Assembly (NCBI GenBank): GCA_028829895.1
Contig: CM054180.1
Span: 105,665,635-105,729,634, forward strand
From: Sinotaia quadrata
Taxonomy: Eukaryota > Mollusca > Gastropoda > Architaenioglossa > Viviparidae
DNA: 64,000 nucleotides
Direction of reading: 5' to 3'
In this document: piece by piece, positions 9,621-22,332 of the stretch
Layout of the letters: each line of letters starts with the position of its first letter
Position numbering within the stretch: position 1 is the first letter of the stretch
Notes under the pieces: generated by a model
The model's database searches: none
What the model was told of the DNA's origin: nothing
Seen by the model: the letters and a program-made list of their open reading frames with translations, nothing else
Made by a program: the position numbers and the translations under genes

Positions 9621-11670
9621 GCGCTGTGATGGCCGAGAGCAGTGTGTGAATGGTGCAGATGAAAAGGACTGCCCACACAGTATATATATGAAAAACATAA
9701 ATCCATCTTTTAATGTAGCTTTTAGAACCAGGCCACCGCCTGCAACTATAAATGTGAACCGTTATACAGAATTGATTATGAATGAAAGTTTGAACTGTCC
9801 AGAAACGCATTTTTCCTGTCCGGAAACTGGTTACTGTATGCCAGTGTTTCTGATTTGTAACGGCGTTTTCGACTGTCCAGGTCACGAGGATGAGGTAGGT
9901 TGTGACAGCTACACGTGTCCTGGCTTCTATCGCTGTCGTGCTTCCAGAGTGTGCGTGCACTTAAGTCACGTGTGTGACGGTATATTGCAGTGTCCTCAAC
10001 GCGACGATGAACTGTTGTGTAACTTTACCTGTCCGGAAAATTGCACTTGTCATGGCCTGGCCTTTGTCTGCACTCAACCATTCCCAGCTCATGAATTTCC
10101 GGACCTTCGTTATGCGGACGTGGCCAACACAGGCATGACACTAGCAAACTTTGAAAACAATTATTTGTTAATATATCTGAATTTGCGGAATTGTGGATTA
10201 AAAGACCTCGATCATTCTGTACTGAGTAATTTGCGAATTCTTGATCTCAGCAGTAACAAACTAATCAGTATAACGTCTTCCCATTTGCAAGGATTTAAAC
10301 GCCTTCGGGACTTGTCACTAGCAGACAACCCACTAAAATATATTTTCCTAAGACAAAACTTTCATTCAACATTTTCCCCAGTTGTTCAGAATTTAAATAT
10401 GTCTCGTGTTTACATGGAGGAATTAGACACAAGTGTATTTAGCATCTTTCCAAACCTTCACACACTGACAATACTTGACAGCGGCATTGAGAAAATTGCA
10501 ATGGAGGGATTTCAATCACTGAAAAGACTTCGTCAGTTGGACGCACGTGGCAACCCGGTTGATGTTTTCCCCAGAAACATTTTTAACGGCCTTGATGAGC
10601 TGGAAATAGTTTTAGCTGATAATTTTAAATTATGCTGCGATGCTACGCTTCCGGCAGGTTTCCTTCTGAAAAACTGTCATGCGCCATCAGATGAGATTTC
10701 TTCCTGTGAAGACCTATTGGTCTCCGATGTTTACCGTATTTTTCTCGCTTCGTTTGGTCTCTTGACGTTGGTAGGAAACTTGAGTAGTTTTATATACCGG
10801 GTATTTATAAATAAAACAGATAGTCAGTATGGCTATGGGGTGTTTGTTACACATTTGTGTATGTCGGATTTTCTCATGGGCGTGTATCTGGCGGTGATTG
10901 GCGTAGCGGACTGGACATTTCGAGGGAATTACCTCTGGGAAGATTTAACCTGGCGAAAGAGTATCACTTGCAAAGTGGCTGGCGTCATATCGCTCTTGTC
11001 CAACGAGGTGTCGAGTTTCATCGTCTGCCTTATCACCCTCGACAGATTTCTCGTTCTTCGTTTTCCGTTAAGTCGACTTCATTTTCGGAAACAATCTGCA
11101 TGGATTGCTTGCACCATGGCTTGGTTGGCAGGCATGGTGTTAGCCTCTTTGCCACTGACTCCTTTTGTATCCGATGGACTATATTTCAGTCAAACTGCAA
11201 TTTGTATACCATTACCTATCACGAGAAAAATATTTAAAGGTCAAGGCTACTCATTTGGCATCATGGTGGTGTTGAACTTTGTTCTCGTTCTACTGGTCGG
11301 AGTGGGCCAGCTCTTCATCTATTGGTCAATACGCATGAACAGTATACTGAGTAGCCAAACGACAAAAAGGTCAAAGGACACGATTATTGCTCGTAGATTG
11401 ATTTCTGTCGTTATGTTTGATTTTTTCTGCTGGTTTCCGATTGGTCTGCTGGGACTTCTTGCATCAAGTGGATGGCCCATTCCCAGCACAGTTAATATTC
11501 CTATAGTGATCTTTGTACTGCCTCTGAACTCTATGTTGAACCCATTTCTGTACACAATGAACATCATTCATGAACGCTGGGTGAGTGCCAATGAACGACT
11601 TGAGGAGAAACGTATTCTACTGGAATTTAAAAGACAGGATCGAAGCACAATTTATGATTATTCCACTTAA
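9604..11670 (+). CDS. A1 receptor, exon 3: LDLa repeats, LRRs and 7TM core (GRL101/relaxin-receptor-like GPCR)
   Basis: Residues 319-1006 of the A1 model. In order: the rest of an LDLa (RCDG to DEKDC), two LDLa (CPETHFSC to DEVGC and CPGFYRC to DDELLC), an LRR N-cap (CPENCTC, about residue 463), six or seven LRRs to about 664, a hinge (FKLCCDATLPAGF and EISSCEDLL) like that of relaxin-type LGRs, then seven membrane segments at about 694-971. Class-A marks are present: GN in TM1, SDFLMG in TM2, D798-R799-F800 at the DRY position, W in TM4, FCWFP in TM6 and N964-P965-F-L-Y in TM7. The tail is short. It should act as a plasma-membrane receptor coupling to G protein; ligand unknown. The usable start of this exon is the acceptor at 9603, since no ATG precedes it in frame. 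Poly(A) signals follow at 11698 and 11869. Confidence 0.9.
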   Translation, partial: CFTSHERCDGREQCVNGADEKDCPHSIYMKNINPSFNVAFRTRPPPATINVNRYTELIMNESLNCPETHFSCPETGYCMPVFLICNGVFDCPGHEDEVGCDSYTCPGFYRCRASRVCVHLSHVCDGILQCPQRDDELLCNFTCPENCTCHGLAFVCTQPFPAHEFPDLRYADVANTGMTLANFENNYLLIYLNLRNCGLKDLDHSVLSNLRILDLSSNKLISITSSHLQGFKRLRDLSLADNPLKYIFLRQNFHSTFSPVVQNLNMSRVYMEELDTSVFSIFPNLHTLTILDSGIEKIAMEGFQSLKRLRQLDARGNPVDVFPRNIFNGLDELEIVLADNFKLCCDATLPAGFLLKNCHAPSDEISSCEDLLVSDVYRIFLASFGLLTLVGNLSSFIYRVFINKTDSQYGYGVFVTHLCMSDFLMGVYLAVIGVADWTFRGNYLWEDLTWRKSITCKVAGVISLLSNEVSSFIVCLITLDRFLVLRFPLSRLHFRKQSAWIACTMAWLAGMVLASLPLTPFVSDGLYFSQTAICIPLPITRKIFKGQGYSFGIMVVLNFVLVLLVGVGQLFIYWSIRMNSILSSQTTKRSKDTIIARRLISVVMFDFFCWFPIGLLGLLASSGWPIPSTVNIPIVIFVLPLNSMLNPFLYTMNIIHERWVSANERLEEKRILLEFKRQDRSTIYDYST

Positions 11671-11697
11671 AATAGAGAATCTGAGATTGACAGAACA

Positions 11698-11878
11698 ATA
11701 AAATAACCAACAAACAATAATTTAATTTTAGCAAAATCTCGTAAATGATGAAAGAAAATTTACTGAATTGAAATCTACAATCACTTGTCGATTATAAATC
11801 TTAAAACCATTATTTACGACACCAATATGATGACATTTGTACACATATCCAGTCGTCAAACGTTTATGAATAAATAAA
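11698..11878 (+). terminator. A1 polyadenylation signals
   Basis: AATAAA occurs at 11698-11703 and again at 11869-11878 (two overlapping copies), downstream of the stop at 11670. The distal pair is conserved after A2 (52681-52690), which supports it as the true 3' end signal. Confidence 0.5.
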
Positions 11879-12569
11879 GTTATCACACTTTAAAATGTTA
11901 TATCACACTCAGCAAATAGAATAGTGAAACGGAATAAATCTATCAAAACCTGGAATTTCTATTCTTGTCATAAACATTTCTAGTGAAGTGTTTTCTGTCT
12001 GTCTGTCTCTATATTTCTCCCTCTCCCACTCCTGTCTGTCTGTCTCTATATTTCTGTATGAAAACTCTATGTTATTATTATTATTATTATTACGTTTAAT
12101 CGATTTTGACAGAAGACATGTGTATACAACATTCACTGTCAGTTAAAGTGTCACGACACACATTTCTTACTTTAAAAACATGTACATATGACAAAGATGT
12201 TGCTATTTCTGTCCAAAATATAATTAGCCAGTTCAAAGATAGAATTTACCTACTGCAGTAGAATCAACTATTGATTTCGTTTTTATTTCTCCTCTTAGGG
12301 TAATCGTTCTTGGTCGTACAATACATTTTCTTGTTTGTTTAAATATTAGCAGTAAATCTAGCAATGAATCTGAAGGCATGTGATGTGTGTATATATATAT
12401 ATATATATATCTTTTAAACAGATAGATAGATAAATAGATAGCAGTGAGTCTGAGGCATGTTTCATGTGATGTGAGTATACATACATATATACATACATAT
12501 ATATCTTTTAAATTTCTTTAAAAAAAATTCTGTCAAACTGATGGTCACCCGTAAATTAATGAATAATTA

Positions 12570-12725
12570 AGACAGCACAACAATTGAGGTCAACACTTCC
12601 GGTAGCTCGTATAAGCTCCCCTCCCCCTGGCCGATGTTTCACTCACAAATAATTGAACAAAGACAAAGACAGGTAATTGACTACAATAATGGATTTTGCA
12701 CTAAGTGAAGTTGATCAGATATGAC
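12570..12725. repeat. Dispersed repeat segment
   Basis: The caacaattgaggtcaa and cttccggtagctcgta blocks recur in the right half (53672-53830) and, diverged, at 28300-28450 in B1 intron 4. The third copy is outside the segmental alignment, so this is a dispersed element of unknown type. Confidence 0.4.
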
Positions 12726-14644
12726 GGAAGATGGGTGAAAAATTATCAAAATGTTTATATTAAAAAATAAACAATGAATGAAAGAAGCAAAAAATCAAAT
12801 TACAAATTCCCACAATTTCATTTCTAAACTGTTTATTAGTCTATTCAGAGAAAACAATAGCCTCCCTTGAAGTCCTTGTTTCTCTCCATAGAAAGTCTAT
12901 CCAGTTCATAATTTACCTCTCTGAGTTCCCTTTCCTTTCTCTACAATATCTGGCTTCTATAACATCGACAGTTTGTACAATCCTGGTAATTAATCTTTAG
13001 TGTACTTAATCAATCACCACTGGTAGAGTCTCTTAGCGCTGTCATTGGCGCAATTGTGTATATGACGTGTCAACCATGGATCTCATGGCAGATCTAGTCT
13101 AGGTGACTTCTTGGCATTTCCACAGGGAACAACCAAGCAACAGTGACGTAGTTATGGTCGTACTAAAGGCCAACAGGCTGAGGGATATACAGACAGCTCC
13201 ATCAACCAACAGCTGGATTGATGGATGGACCAATAGGTCAAGGATTGATCGATCAATGGATCAATGCATCCTGAAATTAATAAAGACAGTAATCAGAGAC
13301 TGCTACACACAAAATGGTAATGATCTTCTGCCAATGGCTAAATTTTTATTCTCTGAGTAGAATCTCACTAAGCTGATATAAAATCAGGAATTAATTAAAC
13401 ATGACAAAATATTCTGTTTATATTTTACTCAAAATCTTAATCATAAAATTAAGAAAAGCACCATCTGCCTTTCCCTGTTCATAGAAACCTAAAGCATGAA
13501 AACAACATCTGTATCATCAAGAAGCTCCTCAATTTTTCCACACAGCTCGTTTGCTCTTTTATGAAAAAAGCATTTCCTAGACTTCAGAACTTCATGATAT
13601 ACTTATATTTAGACCACTCCCCTTAACACACCGAGGTGCGATATCAGCTGTGAGAAGCAATTATTTTCTGATTACCTTTCTTATTTAAAGACTAAGTCAC
13701 GTGATGCGTTTTTGTCACAGCCAGAGATAAGAGTCAAAGAAACTTCCCACACTCAGCTCATTTACAAGTACACAATGAGTTAATCACCAGACCTCTGAGT
13801 CGGTTCCCTCAGTGAAGTACATGATTGTCAGGGTTACCCCCCATTTACACACTCATTGATGAAGACTTCGATCAAGGCTATTGCCACATCACCCCATTCA
13901 TCCATTACTATTTCTGCACACACTTGCGTTTTTGCATTAAGTATGGCCATGCAACTTTGTCAGGATATTCATAAATCTTGCCCTGATCCCATCAATAAAT
14001 ATTAAAAAGGAAATATAGAGAGGAATAAAAATTTAGATGTAAGAAATGAGTAGTAAACAAAATCTAAATGCAGATTAAAAAGGTAGTTTGATAAGGGCTG
14101 ATATACACGTGATATAGCTATTGCATCACCCATAAGACAGAAGAGATGTTTTTCTGGGTCTAAGAACAGTAGATGTTTTTCTGGGACAAAGAAAAGTAAG
14201 TTTGTTAACCACTGTAGTTTACCCAGCAAGCTAGACTTGCTGTGAACCCTGGTAAAGAGTAAATCTGATCAGTCAATTATAGTAAATATGCATAGCATAG
14301 AGTTGACCTATTATTGCAAAGAGTGCCTGAATGAAAAAAGGAGGGGGAGGTTGTTTAGCGTACGCAAGTTCAATATTTGTTGGTGTTTGACAGAATAATG
14401 GACTAAAATCTGTATAACAACAGTTCTTACTATAAATATAGTAAGATAGAAATACCTTTTCCCCTTCATTCTTTCATTCACACTTGTATACACACATTCA
14501 TACGCACACAACGCTTGTTATAAATTAATGATAAAGACATTTTCTTTTCTACTAAATGTAGGGATGCAAGAAGCTGAGCATTAAAAATAAATTGGCCAAT
14601 AGTTGTCACAATCATGGACAATTTTTCCTGTGTCTATATGTCGA

Positions 14645-14715
14645 TATATGTGTGTGTGTATGTGTATGTGTGTGTGTTTGTGTGTGTCTGTGTGTGTGTC
14701 TGTGTGTATGTGTAT

Positions 14716-14766
<51 letters not shown>

Positions 14767-14775
14767 TGTGCAATT
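14645..14775. repeat. (GT)n microsatellite
   Basis: GT dinucleotide array with TATG interruptions. It sits in the same place as the purer (GT)n at 55785-55890 in the right half. The open frames it creates on both strands are not genes. Confidence 0.95.
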
Positions 14776-15254
14776 GAATTTATTATCACGAAAATCTGCA
14801 AAACGCACTATATATTTTCTACAGCAAAATTATGTGTTGCTGATTTAAAAGTCGTCTTCACTGCCATTTATTACTGTATAAAAGAATAACTGATCGGTTA
14901 ACTGCTTGACAGCCTGATTCTATTGTATAACATTCATTTGGGGAAAATGTTGTTTTACAGTGGCTTTTTGTCAACTTACATGTGAGCAATATCCAGTTAG
15001 TCAAGGGAGACTAAGGTAGAATCCGACTTCTAAGGGGGAATTATTTCTTTTGGACTGCAGAACTACATTTCAATTGTTAAAATTGTAGTGAGAAAGACAA
15101 TACAAATTTGCCAATGAATAAAAACGCACTCTTTCACGATGCAAAGAGTTTGCATGCAAACAAATCCGTCAATAACTGACCAGTAACAATGAGTGTCAAG
15201 ATACTGTTGATATGTTTACTAAATATGCAAATTCGTGTACATAATTATTTACCT

Positions 15255-15455
15255 GACCAGAGATCAATTCTACACCGACACAGATCAATTCTACACGGAC
15301 ACAGATCATTTCATCAATGACAGACCAAATCGACACTGCCAAAGAGCTACAAATCAATTCGACAATGACACAGATCAATTCAACACTGACACAAGTCAAA
15401 TCGACACTGATACTATTCAAAGTGACACTAACACAGATCAGTTCAACAATGATAC
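15255..15455. repeat. Degenerate 18-20-bp tandem repeat
   Basis: Repeated cagatcaattc and gacactgacac motifs leave an open frame (15235-15477) rich in Asp, Thr and Gln. Units vary in length and contain insertions. There is no start context, signal or counterpart in the right half, so it is taken as non-coding repeat. Confidence 0.6.
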
Positions 15456-15880
15456 ATGTTGTTTATTTAATTTTTAATTGATATGTTTACCTTGGGTTGT
15501 TAATTATTTTCTTTTACAAATCATTTTATTAATTTTATTCATTTTCTGTCATCCTTGATCATCTTTACAGTATGTAAATTCATCTTGTAATGTACGTGTT
15601 GTCTCTATTTTGTTATATTAAGCAAGAGATAACTTGCTTGGGGCTCATTGATTCACTGGGAGGGTCACTCGTGGTCATGTCCTAGATTTTAATTAATGTG
15701 ACTGACATTGTCAAATGACATTCTACTTACCATCCTTTTATAAAATCTGCTCAGTGTGCAGCATTTTGCAGTGTCACTCTTTACATCATCACTGCAGATC
15801 TAAATAATCATCCAATTTTTAAACTGTCTGCTTAATCACTGTAGACATCATTACATCATGTTTACATTCTAGCAAAGGTT
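15456..15880. other. AT-rich intergenic spacer
   Basis: Nothing recognised. The right-hand part (from about 15740) contains diverged copies of the 62-bp satellite that follows. Confidence 0.5.
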
Positions 15881-16280
15881 AATATTAATAGCTTTGTGCT
15901 GTGTCACACTAAACATCATTACTTCAAGTCTAAGTACTTAGCTAAGGCAATAGCTTTGTGCTGTGTCACACTAAACATCATTACTTCAAGTCTAAGTACT
16001 TAGCTAAGGCAATAGCTTTGTGCTGTGTCACACTAAACATCATTACTTCAAGTCTAAGTACTTAGCTGAGGCAATAGCTTTGTGCTGTGTCACACTAAAC
16101 ATCATTACTTCAAGTCTAAGTACTTAGCTAAGGCAATAGCTTTGTGCTGTGTCACACTAAACATCATTACTTCAAGTCTAAGTACTTAGCTAAGGCAATA
16201 GCTTTGTGCTGTGTCACACTAAACATCATTACTTCAAGTCTAAGTACTTAGCTAAGGCAATAGCTTTGTGCTGTCACTTT
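15880..16280. repeat. 62-bp satellite
   Basis: About six near-identical copies of a 62-bp unit containing gctttgtgctgtgtcacac and aagtctaagtacttagct. The high identity among inner copies points to recent homogenisation. It lies in the intergenic segment that has no match in the right half. Confidence 0.95.
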
Positions 16281-17974
16281 ATACAACATTTATTTCCAGT
16301 CAAAGTCCTCAGCTAAGGCTAATGGTTCTAGCTTTGTTACTATGACCTCCGGCAGTAGTTTTCTTTCGGACGAAATAATATGAATAGCAAGCAGTGTTCA
16401 TATAGTGCTGCTTTAGTGGTTGAGGTGTGTCTTTATGGCTCATATTTCAGTTCCTTGATCCATCTGGCTGAGGTGTTATGTATATTTGAATAGCTCCAAA
16501 ATGTTTTCCCAAAAGGTCTTGGTGTCCTCAATGTTTGGAAATAGTTATATTCTAGAATTTCCTTTGATTTCTTGGTATAGTCTTCCATTGTCAGTTTCGA
16601 ATATTTTCTTCTGTTGGAATTGCAGACCGCTTGCAGTGAATTTCTTCAGACTGTAACTGAGTCCTGTTGTTTTGCAGCTTCTATTGAGAACTTAATATTT
16701 CTGCAATTGAGATGGTATTTTTTTTTTTACTAATATAGTTTGTCGGTTTTCGTTATTATATATTGCTCTCTTTAGGCTTAATTCGTTCCTAGTGCATTCT
16801 ATTTTCTTTCTATTTTACTCGTTCATGGTGGTACTACATTATATTTGAATTATGAATTGCTGTTGTCAGAACTTTGTTGTTTTCAACCTATTTGATGGAG
16901 TTCTGCCTACATGTGATTTAATGTTGACCATGAAACATTTTATATCTCCAAACTGGCATTTCTGTTCTTCAGTTAAATAATTGGTTGTTTCTCTAGTGTG
17001 GACATCAGTTGGATTTGCAAGTTGTAAGGTTTTGGAAGTCTCATTGCTTTCTATTTCATCGCATAGGGTTGTGATATTAGTTTGTTGCTGTTCCATATTT
17101 TGTAGCTTCCAACTTTAATAAGCCTGTTTTGAATGATTGATCTCTTCTGGTTTATTAAGAGTGTTGTAACATAATCTTGTATTTTTTCTATTGTGATCAA
17201 TATGAATTGTTGCTATTTTTTCCTGATGTTGTATCCAGAGAATAGAATAAAATCAAGTTAATTCATGTTCTGTAATTTTTAATAATTCACTGAGATGTAT
17301 ACTGATGTTGTGGGATGCTGTTTTTTCTCCACTGAAGTAAATGTTAAAATGATGATTGTAAAACCCATGTGCATATTTGAACATTTCTGTTTGATGTAAT
17401 AATCATAACCCACATGTGAGTGGTGATATATTTCTATTTCTAATTGTAACAAGCATGTGCATGATTCAGACTATTTCTAGTTTCAATGTAAAAATATGAA
17501 GTGAGGTCAAAATTGTAATAGGACACCTATTGTCTGTTGTCACTACGTATGGATCAGTGAATCATAGGATCATCATTGATGGAAATAATTATTATTGTTT
17601 CAGAAAAGATTTAGAGTTCAGTTTCAGTTTGGTGTTTGTGTTCTTTAGCAAATGATCTAAGAACCTACTGTTGAGGTATGCTATTCATGTGTGATGAGTA
17701 ATGCAGACGAGTCAATTAGAACTTTCAATGATGGACTGTTAATGTATGAATTGCCAGAGAGACTTTTCCGATAACAGCTAATGGAAAGATAACTGGGCAT
17801 CTGACAAACTCTGAGATCAGAATTCATTCTATGATCCGTAAAACATTCAAAGACAGAATATGTGGTGATGACTTTCATATTTATATGTATTAATTAATGG
17901 ATTTACTATTTTTGTTAAATATTAAAATTTTATAATTTTGTTATCTTAATAACGGAAATTGACTAATTATTAGT

Positions 17975-17975
<1 letters not shown>
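16281..17975. other. AT-rich intergenic spacer
   Basis: No gene or recognisable element. The small open frames at 16866-17096 (-) and 17681-17878 (-) have no domain and no counterpart elsewhere in the window. Confidence 0.5.

Positions 17976-18066
<91 letters not shown>
17976..18066. repeat. (GT)n then (GA)n microsatellite
   Basis: About 12 GT units followed directly by about 34 GA units. Confidence 0.95.
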
Positions 18067-18068
<2 letters not shown>

Positions 18069-18484
18069 AAAGGAGAATTGGGCTGGGGGCAGAACTCTAT
18101 GAGTGATTTTGTATGTATAATTAGTTGTTATTAAGATAATATGCCCAATTCTAGTGACGACTGAAGCGCGGTCTGGCAATCAGTCTGTTGTTAGCATAGA
18201 TGTAACGTTAAATTTAACCACTTTTGAAACCTTATGCTGAGACAGGGTCTTTAAACAAATACTGGGATATAACCCATTACTAGGACTATAATTCAAAGAA
18301 ACGCCAAACAACTATGTTAAAAATAATTTTGAATCAAAGGAAAACAAGGTGCATTGCATTGTGATACTAGTTTAGTGACAACACTATTTGGACAAAGCAT
18401 CAATGTGCTAAATTACAATAGCCATTGCAGACTAGCAACTTTGTATCCTTCATCTATCTTTTAAAATAGAAACTTCACTCTGTT

Positions 18485-19570
18485 GTGCATTGTTCCACAA
18501 CTCCCAGCCCCCAACCCAATTGTGCAGTACTGTTGAGTGACCATCTTTTGGGGGACAATGACTTGATAAGTAGAAGAAGAAAACAGTGTAGTTTATTTGA
18601 ACTGTGGGAGCACGACCGCACCACTGTGGAACATCAATTCTATATGTGTGAGTTTTGTAAAAAAAATAGAAACATTTTAGCCATGGATACTGTTGACAGT
18701 AATAAGCACAGTTCAGAACTGTGCTTCAGTGGTTTGATGTTTAGCAAGCATGCAGCTCGCAAAACCAAGATGTGATAGAAATGTGTGCAAAGATCAAGTG
18801 GTCATTGTCGAGGCAGTTTGACGACAAACTTGAGAAAGAAAATCCCGAGGTAGACCAATCTCACGATCATGCTTCAAATGAGACTCAGGTTCGTCTTGCC
18901 AAAGTGCTCAATGCAATCAAAGACCATCTGCAAATACTCAAGACAAACCATCTCACGGTGTTAGCCAATGTGATGATAATATTTGTGCACTTATACCTTC
19001 TGCTGAATCTGTAAACGTACTCTGCTTACCCAGTGGTGTACACATGCACCTTCTCTACTTCAAGTCTAGGAGAACGAGTTCCTGAAGACAGTAGGACCAA
19101 ATCCTGAAGACTTTCTACTGTAGGATAACGGGCCAAACTCTGATAATTTTAGTTTTTGGTTCCAGTGAAAATGTTTGCCGATTCAGGAATAGTGTTCATG
19201 GATGCCAACTTTGCATGGCCCCGAATATTTTCAAACAACTTTATGTTACCCATGTACCTATCGAGGAGTCAAGTATTACTTCTCTGCATGCTCTTCCAAA
19301 TAAGACCTGTGCCACCTATGTAGAATGGAATAATAAATTCTATAATCTTGTTGGGCATTATCTCCCCTCAATCTGGCGCGTAATTCAATGGTTTCAGCGT
19401 GAAGAAGACAGTCAGAACCATCGTTTTGCAAAATGCTTTTGGCAGACGACCACAGAAAAGATTATGTAGGCAAAATGCAACGTCTTCAAAATTTGTGTGT
19501 AGCCCGACAAGAAAACCGCTATACAGTGCCAGACTTTTTTTGTGGAGCCGGTTGGAACATTCGCCTTAAT
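18485..19570 (+). pseudogene. MULE-type transposase relic (FLYWCH-like start)
   Basis: Several pieces in different frames resemble one Mutator-like transposase. Near 18600 a FLYWCH-like segment (MCEFCKKN); at 18770-19010 an acidic stretch with HDHASN; at 19190-19470 the transposase core (IFKQLYVTHVPIEESS, LPNKTCATYVEW, WNNKFYNLVGHYLPSIW); and a C-terminal piece (QENRYTVPDFFCG) up to the stop near 19580. Stops and frame changes separate them and part of the core appears deleted, so it is dead. It lies between the 3' ends of A1 and B1 and has no match in the right half, so it inserted after the duplication or was lost there. The family call is from remembered motifs. Confidence 0.6.
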
Positions 19571-19589
19571 CATGAATATTAAATTATAA

Positions 19590-20150
19590 ATAAAATATGA
19601 AACGCTAAAATCATTTATAAATCAATCAATCAAACGCATAATAGGAATCATAAAAAATGAAAAAGCTTTAAAACTTAGAAAATTCTGGTATCTTCAATAG
19701 CATATAATAACATAATTATTAGATATAAAATCCTCTAAAATTAACCTGGTATTTATTTTTTAATGTAGTGTGTTTCTGATAATATTGTACTATTTTTCTC
19801 TGCTTTATTTTATGTTTTAAACAAGATAATAATTGTCGGTTTTGTTTGCTTGATTTTATTTTGATTCTAATAAACTATACATTTAAACGGTAGCATGCGA
19901 GCCAAAATGTCGGAAATGTTCTTGAGTTTGGTCTCGAGAGTTCATGCAAAATTCTAGAACAGTCAAAACAGTGTGCTTTTAGAGCTCACACGCGATTCTG
20001 GAACAAATTTGTGCAACATGCATAGAGGTGCACGTTAGACTCATTAACCATTATCTCTCTATAAACGTCTTCTTATTTCTGTTATAGGAATTAGATTATC
20101 TATTATTTTGACTGTTGATGTGCATGTTAAGATAAAGACAGAATAAGCTG
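19590..20150. other. AT-rich spacer
   Basis: No gene or element recognised. Confidence 0.5.
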
Positions 20151-20540
20151 CTGACGTTTATTGGAACACTATTTTTATGCAATGCAAATGTAACGTTCTT
20201 TCAACTGTACTCGTATTTATGCATGTTCGATTATTGATTTAATAAATTTATTACCCTTCTTGCGCATATTATCTAAAATATGTTGGAGTAATAACGGGAG
20301 GATGGAGGCTCGTTAAATATAATAAAAGAGAGATTTTTTAATTAGTCTTTCACTAAGAATTTTCTAAGGAGATATATGACAGTAGAACGTCCATCGTATT
20401 ACTGGTGGAAAGAGTAGAGATTTGAGTCACTCTTATAAACCGCCAAGAGACGTTTTGGTGTCTTATGGGAGAATTATTAATAACCATAAGTCAAAATTCT
20501 CGATCACGTGTATTTAGTTATGAGTTATTAATTAATAATA
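20150..20540 (+). repeat. Dispersed MITE-like repeat, copy 2
   Basis: Resembles 4190-4560 in the same orientation: it shares the taataaatttatt, ggatggaggctcgtt and agagtagag blocks and the order of spacing. Diverged, non-coding. Confidence 0.45.
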
Positions 20541-20744
20541 CTAATCAGAACCATAAAGGGTTGCATGTCATACATTAATTAATGAATAATACTAATCACA
20601 ACCATAAAGGGTTGCATGTCATACATTGTTCTCAGTAACGGGTTTCCATTCGCAGAGAAAATGAAAATAGTTGCCTTAGCAGCCGGAAGTTAATATTCGT
20701 ACAATAATTTCTCCAAACAAAGACTTGTAACCAGTTGTGAAACT

Positions 20745-21015
20745 TGAATTTATAGCACCATGTCCAACATCGTTTGCAAAGCATACAGAGTTATCTGACC
20801 TTGGCCAAGTTAACTTTATAGCACAAGGTCCTACAGCGTTTACAAAGCATGCAATGGAGTTATCTGATCTTTTCCAAATTAGCTTTATAGCACCATATCC
20901 AAAAGCGTTTACAAAGCACGCAATGGAGTTATCTTACCTTAGCCAAGTTAACTTTAAAGCACCATGACCAACAGCGTTTATAAAGCAAGCAAAGGAGTCA
21001 TCTGACCTTGGCCAA
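20745..21015. repeat. 66-69-bp tandem repeat
   Basis: Four to five copies of a unit with gcaccatgtcc, gcgtttacaaagca and gttatctgacctt. The unit length is a multiple of 3 in places, giving the repetitive open frame 20737-20967, which is not a gene. Confidence 0.85.
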
Positions 21016-21610
21016 GAGAGTTTGTACCTAAATAAACAAGGATCAATGGCAACAGTTCAAATTTATTTGAGATATATCTTCAAAAATCTTAGATTATACT
21101 TCATAATGCTGACGTTTTTTTCTCCGCATTTAATAAGTCATATATTTATACTATTAACAAGTGATACTTATTGTACTATTAGTAATTTATATTCATTTTG
21201 CTACCTTGCTTTGCTTAATATATTGCATTTTGTCAGAAACACCAGTACGCGTTGCTTGCTACTCTTATGAACCAAAATAGTGGTGCTGTGGGTGTGTTAG
21301 GTATTAAACGTTTACCCCGTACAACACGAACTATCCAACCCCAAACCGTTATCAGACTTTATATTTAGGACTTATAGGAGTCACCTGTCTCTGGGCAGAG
21401 TGAGGCAACCGGAGTAAGAAGCTATGTATTGTGAGAGAACAGTCAGTGTCCAGTTGTCATCAGGCTAGTGGCAGACTGCTATGAGGGCCGTCTGATACAC
21501 ATTTTGCCACGAGTGTGCCGTATGGATGTGTGAAATGAAGAAAAGACAAGCAGGTTAAGTGAACTTTTCATTGATTTCCCCTTTCATTACCTGAGTATTA
21601 AGACGCTATA
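21016..21610. other. Intergenic spacer
   Basis: No gene seen. The open frame at 21022-21270 has no recognisable domain. Confidence 0.5.
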
Positions 21611-21843
<233 letters not shown>

Positions 21844-22332
21844 GTAATTTTGTCTGATATACTCATGTGCAAATAATGAACACAACTTTAGCATGCAATA
21901 CTTCTCTTAAGCATTCAAAACACACAGGACAAAATGACAGAAACTCTTTAACTTTATACTTGTGACATTTTAAATGATTAATCTCTAACAGGTTCAAATA
22001 ATTTTACATTTTAGTTCATGTTAGGGTTTACCCACAAAATCTGAAAAGGACATATGAAGGACTAAGCAATTTTTTAATTTCCAATTAAAAGACATTCTAC
22101 AGTATCTTTAACTTACACACGAATATAAATTGACTAAAAATCGCTGTTACGATTAATTACGTTATGAGCGAGGTTTGGTATTAACACATAGACACTTTAA
22201 GTACATTGTAACGCATCATTTCAGGTATTGCTATTGAAAATGCCAGTGGCCATGAATTTACAGTACTTAAAAAACTTTCTCTGCAAGAGCCTGAAAAAGA
22301 CTACTGAAAAATTAGTTTACTCCAGTTCTGGA
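21844..22332 (-). other. B1 downstream region
   Basis: Non-coding and homologous to 60085-60570 after B2. It probably includes the B1 3' UTR. No clear AATAAA was identified on the minus strand within the first 200 bp after the stop. Confidence 0.5.

Larger units (their letters stand above)
11879..15130. other. Intergenic DNA shared with the right half
   Basis: No gene seen. It aligns with about 52691-56230. It contains one to two copies of the 37-bp ctctatatttctccctctcc unit near 12000 (expanded to about 12 copies in the right half), a short (TTA)n near 12075, (TA)n near 12390, and a (GT)n array at 14650-14770 matching 55785-55890. Homology stops abruptly at about 15130, equivalent to 56230. 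Confidence 0.65.

Noticed and set aside
10857..11237. Alternative-frame open reading frame inside the A1 7TM exon
   Set aside because: Shadow of the receptor frame; the similar one in A2 (51780-52049) follows from sequence identity.
15235..15477. Asp/Thr/Gln-rich repetitive open frame
   Set aside because: Degenerate tandem repeat, no conserved counterpart, no start or splice context.
15880..16280. Regular repeats that might suggest a CRISPR array
   Set aside because: Units are directly adjacent 62-bp copies with no unique spacers, in a eukaryotic context.
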